A stretch of 64,000 nucleotides of DNA from Agrostemma githago (Eukaryota; Streptophyta; Magnoliopsida; Caryophyllales; Caryophyllaceae): contig OY288247.1 in assembly GCA_958450325.1 (NCBI GenBank), positions 12,762,429 through 12,826,428 on the forward strand, given 5' to 3'. The position numbers were made by a program, and so were the translations under genes. This document shows positions 45,401 to 57,235 of this stretch, one piece after another; within the stretch, counting starts at the first letter, position 1, and each line of letters opens with the position of its first letter. A model generated the notes under the pieces. That model did not search any database, was not told the DNA's origin, and worked only from the letters and a program-made list of their open reading frames with translations.

Positions 45401-45781
45401 ATTGCCTTTATCTAAATGAATGGATCAATACGAATTAATAAAAACATATGGTGTAAAAGAACAGACATACGGATCCGAGTATATTATCATTTCATGTGTA
45501 TCAAAATATATATTAATAAATATATATATATGCATGCAACATACGTACGTATACAGACGATGATGACACACATGATACATCAGTCACATACTAGCTAGCT
45601 CTAGTAATTAATAATACTCGGTAATTTACACTTTCATGTCTACTCTTTAATGCTTCACTTCAACAGTCATAAACCAACTGGCCACCTAGTAACAAAAGTA
45701 ACAGTAAAAAAAAGAAAAAAAAAAAGAAGGAGAAATAGCAACAAAAAAAAGGTCCAAATATTTGAAGTCCTATGTTTTGAT
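45401..45781. other. 3' flank of the MYB gene
   Basis: AT-rich sequence between the copia insertion site and the MYB stop codon. No clear poly(A) signal could be chosen among many A/T-rich candidates. Confidence 0.4.
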
Positions 45782-46949
45782 CTAGAAGAGTTCAGCAGCA
45801 ACACATGCATCATCTAAGGGCATGTCAAGCAAATTTGTATGATCTTGACTCATCAAACCCTCGTCAAAGAGCCACTTCTCTAGAAGAGAAAGCGGGGGCG
45901 CTGCTTCGGCTGCGATGCATGGCTTGCTCTCCTCCTCCACCATCTCCATCGAGGTGTCGCCTGAGGCAGTCGCATTGGAAGTGTTGGAGTTGGTGTTGAG
46001 GTTGCTGAAGAGGGAGTTAAAACCCTGCTGGTTATTATTGTTTTCTTCCTTGGTCCAATATAATTTGTTTTTTTTGGTATTATTAATGGTGCTTTTACCA
46101 TTAATATCAATATTATTAGTGTAATTGGAAGAGGAGGAGTTTTGGGTTGACTCTTGAGGTGACTTGGGCGAGGGCTTTGGGACGATCCAATTTTCGAGCA
46201 GTCGGGCGATGTTCTCGGTGCTAGAAGCGTAAGCTGATGGTTGTTGGGTCGGGTTTGGTTCGGGTTTGTCAATGGATAGGGCTTCACATAGGGCTTGTTT
46301 TGCCAAGTGGATATCAGTTTGGAGCCTTCTTTCCCATTGCCCCTTGTTGCTGTTGTTGTTGTGATGAGACGATGATGAGGTGGAGGTAGAAGAGTTATTT
46401 GAGGAAAACCCTTCTTGGGAATGTGTTGTTTGACCATCTTGCCCCTCTCCTCTCTTGTTCAGTTTTTTCTTTAGGTGGGTATTCCAGTAGTTCTTTATAT
46501 CATTGTCTGTCCTTTGTGGAAGGTAGGATGCTATTGCTGCCCATCTGTGATAGATAACAAGAGTATTCACGTCAGTTTCATTTACTACAACAAAACAAAA
46601 CAAATTGTAAAGAGGGAGTAGTATTAATTAGGTATACCATGCACTACAGCACTAGATATCAAAAATCTATTACTTCATCTTAATTTGTATGCATACATGT
46701 ATGTAGTGTAAATCTTGTAATATATGTGACCACTGACCTCATAACATGGACGTATTTTTCATGTATGATTTCTTTAATATTCTTCATATTTTTTCAGCTG
46801 TAAGGACTGACTTCACATTTTCACTAAGTCTCCCTTCAAGATTTTTCAAAATATAACTGAAATGTAAATTCATACGAGTATCAAAGCTCTCTTCATAATG
46901 AATGTTATACTTATAGTGTCATTTTATAGTTTTCTAATCAATATATACT

Positions 46950-46984
<35 letters not shown>

Positions 46985-48460
46985 ATAATAATTTTAAAAA
47001 AAAATTGAATTCAAAGATTCACCTCCTAAAATAAAAGCCTCAATTATTTATTGTGTAAGTTGTGTGAGAGGTCGTTTTTTTTTTTGCTAAGTTAATGAGA
47101 AACGTAGGTAGAAAAAAAAAACTAAATTAGGAGAACTCATCGTTATGTAAGAGAGAATTATTTCTCGTTAACGCTAATAAAAAACCATTCCTTTTAAGTT
47201 TTTAATTTGTCTGATTTAAGAATGGACGAGTAATTAATATGACTTGAATCAATTTTGAGAATCAACTTTTGCGATTTCCAAACAAAAAAAACTTGGATAT
47301 TGCACGGATAAAAAAATGTAATGTTTAAATAACCTTTTTAATCATATATATAGATAAATACGAAGGATTACTTCGTATTGTTATTAATATTAATTTCTTT
47401 GATTTTCTTTTATCTTCCCACTTTTTAATAATAATCGGATAGAGGATTATATTTAAATAGGAAGATAAATTTAAACTTAAGGAAGTATTAGATTATATCG
47501 ATCTAATAAAAAAAAATATACCACTATTGTGTACGAGTATTAGGTTAAAAAAAAAAAATTACTCTTACTTGGAAATATTCCGAATTAGTTAATTGAATTA
47601 CCTATTTCCCAAGAGCGCTTGAAGGTGGATAATCATCTTTTCCTCTTGCTCGGTGAAGTTGCCTCGTTTAATACCCGGACGCAAATAATTAGTCCATCTC
47701 AGTCTACAACTCTTACTGCATCGTCGTAAACCTAAAAATAAAAAACAAAAACAAAAAAATGTTAGTATTCGAATTATAAAAGCATGTTATTTCATTAACT
47801 CTACAACATGAACAAATGACATGATCACATGAAACTAAAAGAAAAAAAGATTAACTTTAGCAGGGTGCCAGCTGCATGGAGCTAGCTAGGGCAATAAATA
47901 CGCACAATTTATTGATCACCAACCCACTAAATGAACCCAATTAAAGCTGTCGACCGATCAAGATCAACAAAATAATAACGGGCAAATAAATAAAAAGTTA
48001 CCCCTAGTCCAGTTCACTTGAATGGGTAAAAGCACTTTTCACATATATATATATATATATTCAAATTAGGTCGCAATAATCCGGTGAACTGAAGAGAATA
48101 TTCATCAAAAAGAATGAATATACTCCACACAAGTATAAAAGTTTACATAAAACCGTATTACATGCGATTATGAGACCTATCATGTCCAAGCTCTAAAGGG
48201 TTCTTAGTTCTAACTTTTCCGTCTCAGTTATTTGTTTAATTTTCATATTATTTGTGAGTATTTTTTAATAAAAATTAAACAAAAGACGGAGACGGTAGGT
48301 AATAAAAAAGAGAGAGCATATATATACCAGTATTAGTAGGAACAGCTCTCCAATTACCAGGACCATGCTCTTGAATATAAGAAACCAAGATTATATCTTC
48401 TTCAGGAGTCCATGGACCCTTTTTCACCCCTACTTTATCACAACAAGGTGGTCTTCCCAT
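45782..48460 (-). CDS. R2R3-MYB transcription factor, subgroup 1 (MYB30/60/94/96-like)
   Basis: Three exons on the minus strand: 48460-48328 (133 nt), 47731-47602 (130 nt) and 46544-45782 (763 nt), giving 341 residues. The GT-AG junctions fall at the positions conserved in R2R3-MYB genes. R2 starts MGRPPCCDKVGVKKGPWTPE and contains W...W...W; R3 follows in exons 2-3 (GNFTEQEEKMIIHLQALLGN, then WAAIASYLPQRTDNDIKNYW). The C-terminal segments KGQWERRLQTDIHLAKQALC, YASSTENIARLLENW and SLLEKWLFDEGL mark subgroup 1. The middle is Ser/Asn-rich. Relatives regulate cuticular wax and very-long-chain fatty acid synthesis, drought/ABA responses or stomata; which role applies cannot be told from sequence. 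It resembles MYB94/MYB96 more than MYB60 because the KGQWERRLQTD segment is present. No stop or frameshift is seen; the gene looks functional. Confidence 0.93.
46545..47601 (-). other. Intron 2 of the MYB gene
   Basis: 1057 bp, AT-rich, containing a 30-bp (TA)n microsatellite at 46952-46981. No transposon or RNA gene is recognised. Intron 1 (47732-48327, 596 bp) carries a shorter (AT)n run near 48044-48060. Confidence 0.85.
46952..46981. repeat. (TA)n microsatellite
   Basis: Fifteen uninterrupted TA units in intron 2 of the MYB gene, likely length-variable between plants. Confidence 0.9.
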
Positions 48461-48774
48461 TTTTTTTTTTTTTTAAATCTCTAATTATATATGGATTATT
48501 ATATACTAACTAAGTCTTATCTTAATTTAATTTAGGAGATGATTTGCAAGAAAAGAAAAGAAGATGGAGTGTTGATCAATCTGATCTCTTTAATTAAACT
48601 AGCTTAATTAGGTTTCTACTAAAGTAGTACTCCGTACTGAGTTGTGGAAGAACTAGTAGTACTAGATAGTGTGATTGTTTTGTGAGAGAAAGTAGTAGTG
48701 TTGCTACTTGTTGTGATTTTGTTAATGAGTTGGGGAGTTTTTATTTGGGGTTAAAAGAAAATGGAAGGAAGACA

Positions 48775-48815
48775 ATGGTCCAACACTAGGGTACCCCTCC
48801 GGTTATATATAATAA
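48775..48815 (-). promoter_or_regulatory. Putative core promoter of the MYB gene
   Basis: On the minus strand a TATATATAACC sequence (about 48803-48813) lies roughly 345 bp before the start codon in an otherwise unremarkable leader, making it a plausible TATA box with a leader of about 300 nt. Other AT-rich candidates exist, so this is tentative. Confidence 0.35.
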
Positions 48816-49168
48816 TCCTTTCATCCAATCCAATCTACCTAGCTATGCATTTATAATTTGACCTTAAGAATAATTTAAATTAAATATAACACATTTATTG
48901 AAAAAAAAATACATTTTCAATTATTGTAAAACAAGATTTCATAAAATAATATTGGGAAAATGATAAATAAAACCTGTATTTAAAAGTTTAAAAGAGGAAA
49001 TAAATTATCGATAATTATATTAATTTAATCGATCCATATGTAATTTTTTCTTTAATTTATAAGTTTATTTCAAATTTGGAGGATATTAAATGTTCATCTT
49101 AAGAAATGTATTTAACATAATCCGTTAATATTTGCAACATAAAATTATAATGGAAAAAAAAAATGGGT
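48816..49168. other. Upstream flank of the MYB gene
   Basis: AT-rich sequence between the putative core promoter and the Tourist-like MITE. No defined element is recognised in it. Confidence 0.4.
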
Positions 49169-49171
49169 TAA

Positions 49172-49456
49172 GGGCTCGTTTGGAATGTGATTAATTATTC
49201 CGGGGTAATAGAACAAAAATGAACTAGAAAATGACGGAAAGTAGTAATGATACTAAGCAGAAATGGAGAAAATTAGGGAAATCTAGCTTATTTGGGGAAT
49301 TATTACTCCCCTCTCCCCCAAGTAATGCATGGTAATTATTCCCCCCTCATATCCATTTTACACTATAAAATGTCACAACCGAGTGACAAGCTCATTCATT
49401 TTTAGTTCATTTTTGCTCTATTACCCCGGAATAATTACCCCATTCCAAGCGAACTC
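49172..49456. mobile_element. Tourist-like MITE (PIF/Harbinger type)
   Basis: 285 bp with inverted ends of about 50 bp: GGGCTCGTTTGGAATG on the left and GAGTTCGCTTGGAATG read inward from the right, both continuing into TTATTCCGGGGTAATAGA. The flank is TAA on both sides (49169-49171 and 49457-49459), the Harbinger target duplication. It sits about 0.7 kb upstream of the MYB start codon. The frame 49329-49541 crosses its edge and is not a gene. Confidence 0.85.
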
Positions 49457-49459
49457 TAA

Positions 49460-52247
49460 GTGTCTTTTTACGGACCATAAAATCAAGAAGAGACGTTATC
49501 TCAATAACTTACTCCGTATTACATTTATTGAGACAAATTGATGTAACAATTGTATCTAAAATAATAAAAATAGGTACGTTTAATATAAAGTATACAAATA
49601 AAGATGATCACGATCTACAATAAAAGGCGTACGTTTGTGATAAAACAAGTAGAAAATGAAATTATCATTTTCAGGGACACCTAGTATTAAAAAATACAGT
49701 ATATGATAACACATAAAGAGATATAGAAAATTCATCTTTCATTAACTTATTTAAATATCGTCTCTTCGTATAATTTTTGTAAAAATTAAAATGAGTAGAT
49801 TGAATTGAATGGCCTGATCACTTATTAAAAAGAGATGGAGTACTAGTTGAGTAGGATATAAGGCTTTAGATTTCAAGAATTTTTAGTGTCTCATCCTATA
49901 AGTTACATCAAAATTGAATTAAATTGTGACACGAGATAACATTATAAAATATGACAGCTAATTTGTTCTTTATATGATATATAGAAATAATTTTAAGCAT
50001 TATACATTCAAGTTGGTTCACATTTATATCAAGTTAAAATCATCACATGAACCATTTGACCTAAAATTGATTAAGTCTTTTGGACAAGACAAGCCATTTA
50101 GCTAACAAGTTTAAAATAGTACTGTATTTCGGTCACAAATGATACTATAGCTAGTAACTCAAATCAAAATTTTAAGTAAATGTCACCTAAAATAGTAACT
50201 CAAATAAAAATTTACGTCAGGGGGTCACAAATTCGTTTAATTAATTAATAAAGAAATATTTCGATAAAAAAACACTAAAATATAAGACTTTCTTATAAAA
50301 TTAGGGTGAATGAATAACGTTAAATACAGTCCATAGGATTGTATTTAATCATTTAAAACCTTCTAAATGTGGTACGAACTTGAAAATTGAAGACTAAATT
50401 ACAAATTTATCGATGCAATTTTATTTACAGTATCATTTTTAGTCTCTTAAATACGTGTACAGATTATACAGTTTTAAGGATTATATTTATCATTTTCCAT
50501 AAAATTATTGGTAATTTCAAATTTATTTGACGGTCCTACTATTTTTGAAGCAAAATAAAGTCAATTGCAAATTGGTAAAAGGTTGTCAAACCAATACATG
50601 AAACTTAACATCGTATTTACTGACATTTACTTAGATGCAACAACTAATTAAAAAGGTTGGCAGGTGCGATAAATAAAAATGATAGTATAGCTAGTAATTA
50701 GTTTTACGCGTATAGTAATAATAGTAATATTAATAGTGAGTACTTCGTAGTAAAGAGTATGGGAGTAGTAGAGGAGTAGTGTATACTATAGCCCAAATTC
50801 TTGCGGCAGAATTATTCGTCACAAATTTATAACGTGTTAAATACGATTTGTTTACAAAGAAAAGATAAAATATTATAAAAGTACATAAATTATCCTTCTT
50901 CATAAATGGAGAGTATTTGATCAGTTATAACAAAATGACGAATATCTCCGTTACAAGATAAAAGATAGCGGAGTGACTGTGGAAGAAAAGTGACAGACTA
51001 AATACTACGCTGACTTGGAGAGTGAGAGGAAGGGTTGTCTTGAAACGAAAGAGTCAAATGGAGACAGCAAGAGCATTTACTCCTCTGGTTTGAAAAAGTC
51101 AGCTTTGCTATTGATCTGAGCTGCTTCACCCAACCGCGTGGCATTCAATTCGTTTCTCTTTACTTTTTTCCTTCAACTCATCGTCTTTAATTTAATTTAA
51201 TTTAATTTATTTTTGATTTAATTAGGGCAGCAATAAAAAGAAGAGCTTTTGGTTGGTAAAAGGACAATGTTTAAATCAATCCCAATTTACCTGGCTTCCT
51301 TTGATATTAATACATCGTTGACCTCTTTCGATTCTACTTAAATGAAATGAATGAGCCCCCTCCCTCAATAATGCTGTACGATCCCAGCAGATCACTACTT
51401 CATTTTAATTTGAGTTGCGAACCTATACTATACTGGAGTAGTATACTATACATTCTAGACTTGGTCAGGCTCCTCATCATACTCGATCAACTCGGACTTA
51501 GATTCCACCAATGGCTAGCACTCACGTAAAATCAATTACTATAGCAGAATATGTAGTCACAACCATTTACTCACTTAGGCTGGCTTGTTCCCATGTTGAT
51601 AGCTAAACTCCTTTGTTTTTAGGCCGCTGAATCATACTCCCTCCGATTTTTTATAATTGAAACATATTTGTTTTAAGGTAGTTTCACTAGAATTATCGCA
51701 TTCCTATAATGGTATACTTTTGTTAGTGGTGAGACCCACCATTCACATTCACAATCTTATTCCATGTGCAAAAAACAAATGTTGCAATTTCAAAGAATCA
51801 TGAGATGTATTAGACTCGACTCATGTTTAATCTCAAACTATGCAAGATAAATTCGCATTAAAATGTCCTAATGTTCTATTCTTTTGGTGTAGCCGTTGAG
51901 TTTAGCTAGTAGGGTACTAAATTACCAATATCGGGGTCCTTGGGCCTTACTAATAACAATAATGAAAGGTCAACCAAACTAAAATAATAGATGGACAAGA
52001 TCACAAGTCATCCACCACAAAGAACAAGCGCTCATATGTAACAGTTTAAGAGTTTAATACCAGTCCGTAAAATTCACTAGTCTATAATATCAAACTGTGA
52101 TATGCATGTATTCGTATTTAAGATTTGAAGGTAATAACAAATTTAAGTGGCGTTGTTAGAGTTATGTGCCCTCTCAAGTTAAGAAAAAATTGACTTGTGT
52201 GATACCTATTAAAAGTTAAAGAAAAAGTAAGTCCCCTCTAGGATTTA
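49460..52247. other. Intergenic sequence upstream of the MYB gene, no gene seen
   Basis: AT-rich throughout. A segment at about 50310-50500 resembles 40285-40460 (both have a TACA-x-TCC-x-TAGG opening and a TTATCATTTT ending). At 51637 CTCCCTCCGATTTTTTATAA follows TA, like one end of a Stowaway-type element, but no matching right end was found. No open frame here carries a recognisable domain. Confidence 0.5.
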
Positions 52248-52628
52248 TGTTGTGCGGAAGCTAACAAACACGGCAATAATAAAAAGAAAGAGACCAATAT
52301 TTAACGTGGTTCACTAACAACTTGTTAGCTACGTCCACAGGCGAAGGGAAAAACTTTTACTATGTCGAGAATGCAAATTACAGACTCGTATGAGCTCTCT
52401 CTAAGTAAAGATTTAAGAGACTCAAATATTTTTGGATGAATTCTAAGGTGGAGGGGAGACTCCTATATATATGAAAAGTATCCCCTCACCTTTCTTAATC
52501 TTTCGAAGTGGGACAAAAATACAATATATATGTTGTACATGAACCACACTTTCCTAGCTATCTCCTTAGATGTGGGACAAACCACCAAATTATTAGGAAA
52601 TTCCAACTTCAAGTCACATATTCTAACA
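52248..52628 (-). repeat. 3' LTR of the Tork copia element
   Basis: 381 bp. Contains CTCCTATATATATGAAAAG (TATA region, about 52460) and the pair of GTGGGACAAA repeats. Longer than the right LTR because of small insertions, for example AGCTATCTCC near 52557. Confidence 0.85.
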
Positions 52629-52669
52629 ATTCTCCACCTTGACTTGAACGATCGCATCTTTCAACGGTC

Positions 52670-55600
52670 TTCAGTCAATTGTCGTTTTTTCTCCCTTCCC
52701 TCGGTTGTCTTTTTCACCCAAGACACTACGTAGGAAATGATACCTTACATCAATGTGTTTGGTTCTTACATGATGCACCTGATCCTTAGCAAGACATATA
52801 GCACTTAAGCTATCACAGTACACAACTGCTTGATCACAAGATCGCTAACTAACCCTTTCAACCAAATACCCTCCTTGGCCGCTTCAGTCAAAGCCATGTA
52901 CTCAGCCTCTGTTGTTGACAAAGTAACAGACGACTGTAGAGTAGCCTTGCTTCCAGCTAACAATAGATCCACCAAGAGTGTATACGTAGCCAGTCATCGA
53001 TCTTCTACCGTCTACATCTACTGCATAATCAGAATCAGAATAACCCGTCACCAAACACGTTGTATCACACCCATATATGAGACCGACATCTGTCGTTCCC
53101 CTCAAATAGCGGAATATCCGCTTAACTTGTTGCCAGTGTTCGCGGCCAGGTTGAACCATAAACCTGCTTACAACACTAACAGCATGCCCTATATCAGGCC
53201 TCGTGCAAACCATAGCGTACATCAAGCTATCAACTGCACTAGCATACGGAACACCTGACATGTATGTCTTCTCAGCTTCAGTTTGAGGTGCAAAAGAATT
53301 AGATAACCGAACATTCGCAGCCGATGGAGTGTTTATAGGTTTCGCGACACTCATCCCAAACCTGGATAAAATCTTCAAAATATAAGTTTTCTGTGACAAG
53401 AAAAGCTTCTTCTGAACCCGATCTCTATAAATCTTCATGCCGAGAATTTTCTTAGCTGCTCCTAAATCTTTCATATCAAACTCGGAACTGAGAAGTACCT
53501 TGAGCTTTTGAACATAAGACATCTTCTTCGCAGCTATGAGCATATAATCTACGTATAGAACCAAGTATAAATACGAACCATCCTCCATTTTGTTATGATA
53601 AACACAACAATCATAAGGACTTCTATTGTAGCCATGCCCTATCATAAAGCTGTCAAACTTCTTGTACCACTGTCTCGGCGATTGTTTGAGCCCGTATAAA
53701 GACTTCTTTAACTTACAAGCATAGGCTTCTTTTCCCAGAATTTCAAACCCCTCTGACTGACTCATCAAGATATCTTCCTCTAACTCCCCGTGAAGGAAAG
53801 CTGTCTTCACATCCAGTTGTTCTAGTTCTAGATCATAATGAGCGACCATCGCTAAGAGAACTCGAATAGAAGTGTGTCGCACTACAGGAGAAAAGATCTC
53901 ATTGTAGTCAAATCCTTCTTTCTGACTAAAACCTTTCGCGACTAGACGTGCCTTGTATCTGATGCTTTCACTCTCTGTTGTTCCTTCTTTCTGTTTGAAT
54001 ACCCACTTTCAACCAACCACCTTTCTGCCTTGTGGCACCTTAACTAGCTCCCATGTCTTGTTCTTGTGAAGAGACTTCATCTCCTCACTCATAGCAGTGA
54101 TCCATTGCGCAGAATCACCACTAGAAACTGCTTCTCTATAAGATAGTGGCTCAGATGACTCAATTTCGTCAGCTACTTGTAGTGCATATCCCACCATCTT
54201 TTCAGCATAGCAGTTTTGGGAACGAATTCTTCGCCCCTATATCTCTTTGATCAACCTACTAGGCTCTCTTATTGTTCGTTTAGGGCGCCCATCAGAAGCC
54301 TCTGGTTCATCAACACTGGACCCTTCTAGTTGACTTTCTTCCCCAGCCGGAGTAGCCTCTGGAGCTTCTTCTGTAACTTGGATCGATGTTCCTGGTAACA
54401 ACACGGCTGGCGCTATATCTGGCTCCACCTGTTTCTCGAGACTATCATTATTGTCTTGACTTGTTGAATTTATCGGAAGACACAAACATAGAGCTTTCAT
54501 CGAAAGTGACATCCCTGCTAAGGATGACGCGGTTCTCTGACGGAGACCAAATGCGGTATCCCTTAACTCCATCTCCATATCCCATAAAGCAACCCTTTTT
54601 GGCTCGCGGCTCTAGCTTTCCCTCATTTACATGATAATAGGCAAAACAACCAAAAACCTTCAGACATGAATAATCAGTATCTTTACCAGACCATACCTCA
54701 TAAGGCGTCTTGCAGTCAATCCCCGTATGAGGTGCACGATTTATCAAGTAACAGGCCATCTTCACAGCTTCACCCCAAAACTTCCTAGTCAACCCTGCAT
54801 TGGAGAGCATGCACCGAACTCTCTCAAGCAACGTCTGATTCATGCGCTCTGCAACACCGTTTTGCTGCGGTGTTCCCCTAATTGTGTGATGCCTAGCAAT
54901 CTCATTATCCTTGCAAAGCTCATTGAACTTAGACAAATAAAATTCCAGACCATTATCCATTCGTAGCCTTTTGATCTTCTTTCCCGTTTGATTTTCCACC
55001 AACGCCTTCCACTGAATGAAGGTTTTAAGGACCTCACTCTTGTGCTTTAACAAATAAAGCCACGTGTACCTGGAGAAATCATCTATAAAGGTGACAAAAT
55101 AGTGAAAACCTCAAATACCTTCTACGCGAGCAGGACCCCAACAATCTGAATGGATATAATCAAGCGTTCCCTTGGTAGTGTGAACCCCTTTGCCGAACTT
55201 AGCACGATGCTTCTTCCCGAACACACAATGCTCGCAGAAACTAAATTTCTTCATCTTATACCTACCCAGAAGATCCCTCTTGGATAATATCTGCATCCCT
55301 CGTTCACCCACGTGACCAAGTCGCATATGCCATAACTTAGTCTTCTCTGTGTGACGATCCTCTGACGCTACAGCTGCAGAACCTGTCAACGTCATACCTT
55401 GCAATAAATACAAGGTATTTCTCTTGATACCTATAGATATCACCTTGGAATCCTGCATAACGTTCAATGTCCCATCTGAACCCGAAAAAGTGAAACCCCT
55501 TTCATCTAGAACACCAAGAGATATCAAATTTTTCTTCAACAAAGGAACATGTCTTACGTCAGTTAAAGTACAAATCATACCATCACATGTTTTAATCTTG

Positions 55601-56480
55601 ATTGACCCTTTTCCAGAAACTTTGCAGAAAACACCATTTCCCAAAACAACATTACCACCATTAAAGCTCTCATAAGTGGAAACCCAATCACGATGTGGAC
55701 ACATATGATATGAACAACCTGAGTCTAAAACCCATTTGTCGGAAGGATGTTGAACCTTATTGACAGTTAAGGCTATATCATCCTCCGAATCATACTTTTG
55801 ACCCTGGACAATGGCTGCAGTTGAAGGCTTTTTCTTTGGACAATCAGCTTTCCAATGTCCTGGTTCCTTACAAATGTGGCAAAGTTCATTTAGGCTTGGT
55901 CCCTTAGGTTTAGATTTAGACTTATTCTTCTTCTTACCTCCTTAACCCTTCCCCTTGGATGTATTAACTACTAACCCCACATTATGACTTTCACCCACAT
56001 CAACGGTGGCTTTTTGACGCAACTCCCTAGTGTGAAGGGCCGACTTCACCTCTTCAAGGGTCAAGGTTTCTTTCCCAACAACAAATGACTCAACAAAATT
56101 TTCATACAAGTTGGGTAATGAAACAAGCAGTATTAAGGCAGCATCCTCATCCTCGACCTTAACATCTATATTACGTAAATCAAGCAATATAGTATTTAAT
56201 CTATCGAGATGATCTGTAAGGGACATACCATCTTGCATTCGGAGGCTAACAAGTGTTGCTTCAAAAGCAACTTGTTGGTGAGTGACTTCGTCGTAAACAA
56301 AGACTCCAACTTTGATCAAAGCCCCATGGCAGTATCTTCGTCAGCAACTTCGGTGATGACGTCATCCGCCAAACATAACAAAATGGTGGAGTGAGCCTTC
56401 TCCTTCATCACCTCCAATTCGGCAGCTGTGATGCTCCCCTTTGTAGGTTCTGCTCCCTCGGCTGACACTGTAGCCTTGAG
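52670..56480 (-). pseudogene. Gag-Pol polyprotein of the Tork copia element
   Basis: Gag: helical core at about 56460-56000 (MSLTDHLDRLNTILLDLRNI; LTLEEVKSALHTRELRQKA) and a CHICKEPGHWKADC zinc knuckle near 55870. Protease: WVLDSGCSYHMCPH (55735), DSG in place of the usual DTG-type triad. Pre-integrase: LWHMRLGHVGERG and CEHCVFGK. Integrase: YIHSDCWGPARVEG, MDNGLEF, TPQQNGVAERMNQ, with the catalytic residues apparently all present. Reverse transcriptase: QLDVKTAFLHGELEEDI and then LVLYVDYMLIAA, so YVDD is YVDY (about 53543) and the second catalytic Asp is lost. RNase H: GYSDSDYAVDVDGRRSMTGY. Stops or frameshifts lie near 55943, 55110, 54450, 54235, 54008 and 52900. Inactive. Confidence 0.85.
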
Positions 56481-56504
56481 CTACCTTGAGCTCTGATACC
56501 AGTT

Positions 56505-56872
56505 TGTTGTGCGGAAGCTAACAAACACGGCAATAAAAAAAAGACCAAGATTTAACGTGGTTCTCTAACAACTTGTTAGCTACGTCCACAGACGAAGGGA
56601 AAAACTTTTACTATGTCGAGAATGCAAATTACAGACTCGTATGAGCTTTCTCTAAGTAAAGACTTAAGAGGCTCAAATATTTTTGGATGAATTCTAAGGT
56701 GGAGGGGAGACTCCTATATATATGAAAAGTATCCCCTCACCTTTCTTAATCTTTCGAAGTGGGACAAAAATACAATATATATGTTGTACATGAACCACAC
56801 TTTCCTATTTCCTCAGATGTGGGACAAACCACCAAATTAGGAAATTCCAACTTCAAGTCACATATTCTAACA
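56505..56872 (-). repeat. 5' LTR of the Tork copia element
   Basis: 368 bp, starting three bases from the primer-binding site. Matches the left LTR along its whole length. Confidence 0.85.
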
Positions 56873-57235
56873 GTTTCCTTCGGTAGCCACGGTTATATAT
56901 GGTCCCTAGGATTGTCACCTATGACAGGCAGGTGTGTAGTGTGTTCTCATAATTATTTTTCTTGGATCGGCTTACAATCAGTCAGTTTATGAATCTCAAA
57001 CTATTACCAAAGTTTTGCTCGATCAGATGAACTTATTGAACCGAACCCGGGTTATCAATTTAAACGAGGCCAGATAGCGGGAGGAGAAGGATGATCGTGA
57101 TCGTGGGAGGGAGGTGGAGTTGGAGTGGGTTGTCACGGGGAGGAGGAAGTGGAGGCGGCAGAAACACAACGGTATGTTATGGATCGTTTATTGACAAAAA
57201 GACATGTCAATCTTAAAGTTGTACGTGATCGATAC

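Larger units (their letters stand above)
52248..56872 (-). mobile_element. Ty1/copia retrotransposon, Tork type
   Basis: A 4.6-kb element on the minus strand with LTRs at 52248-52628 (381 bp) and 56505-56872 (368 bp). The primer-binding site TGGTATCAGAGC lies at 56490-56501 and a purine tract (AAGGTGGAGAATTG) beside the left LTR. On its own strand the LTR runs TGTTAGAATATG to CCGCACAACA. Flanking 5-mers are ATTTA and GTTTC, which do not match. The LTRs differ by several small indels, so it is older than the Ale element. Confidence 0.85.

Noticed and set aside
51637..51760. Stowaway MITE at CTCCCTCCGATTTTTT
   Set aside because: Only one terminal repeat was found; no right end with GGAGGGAG and TA.
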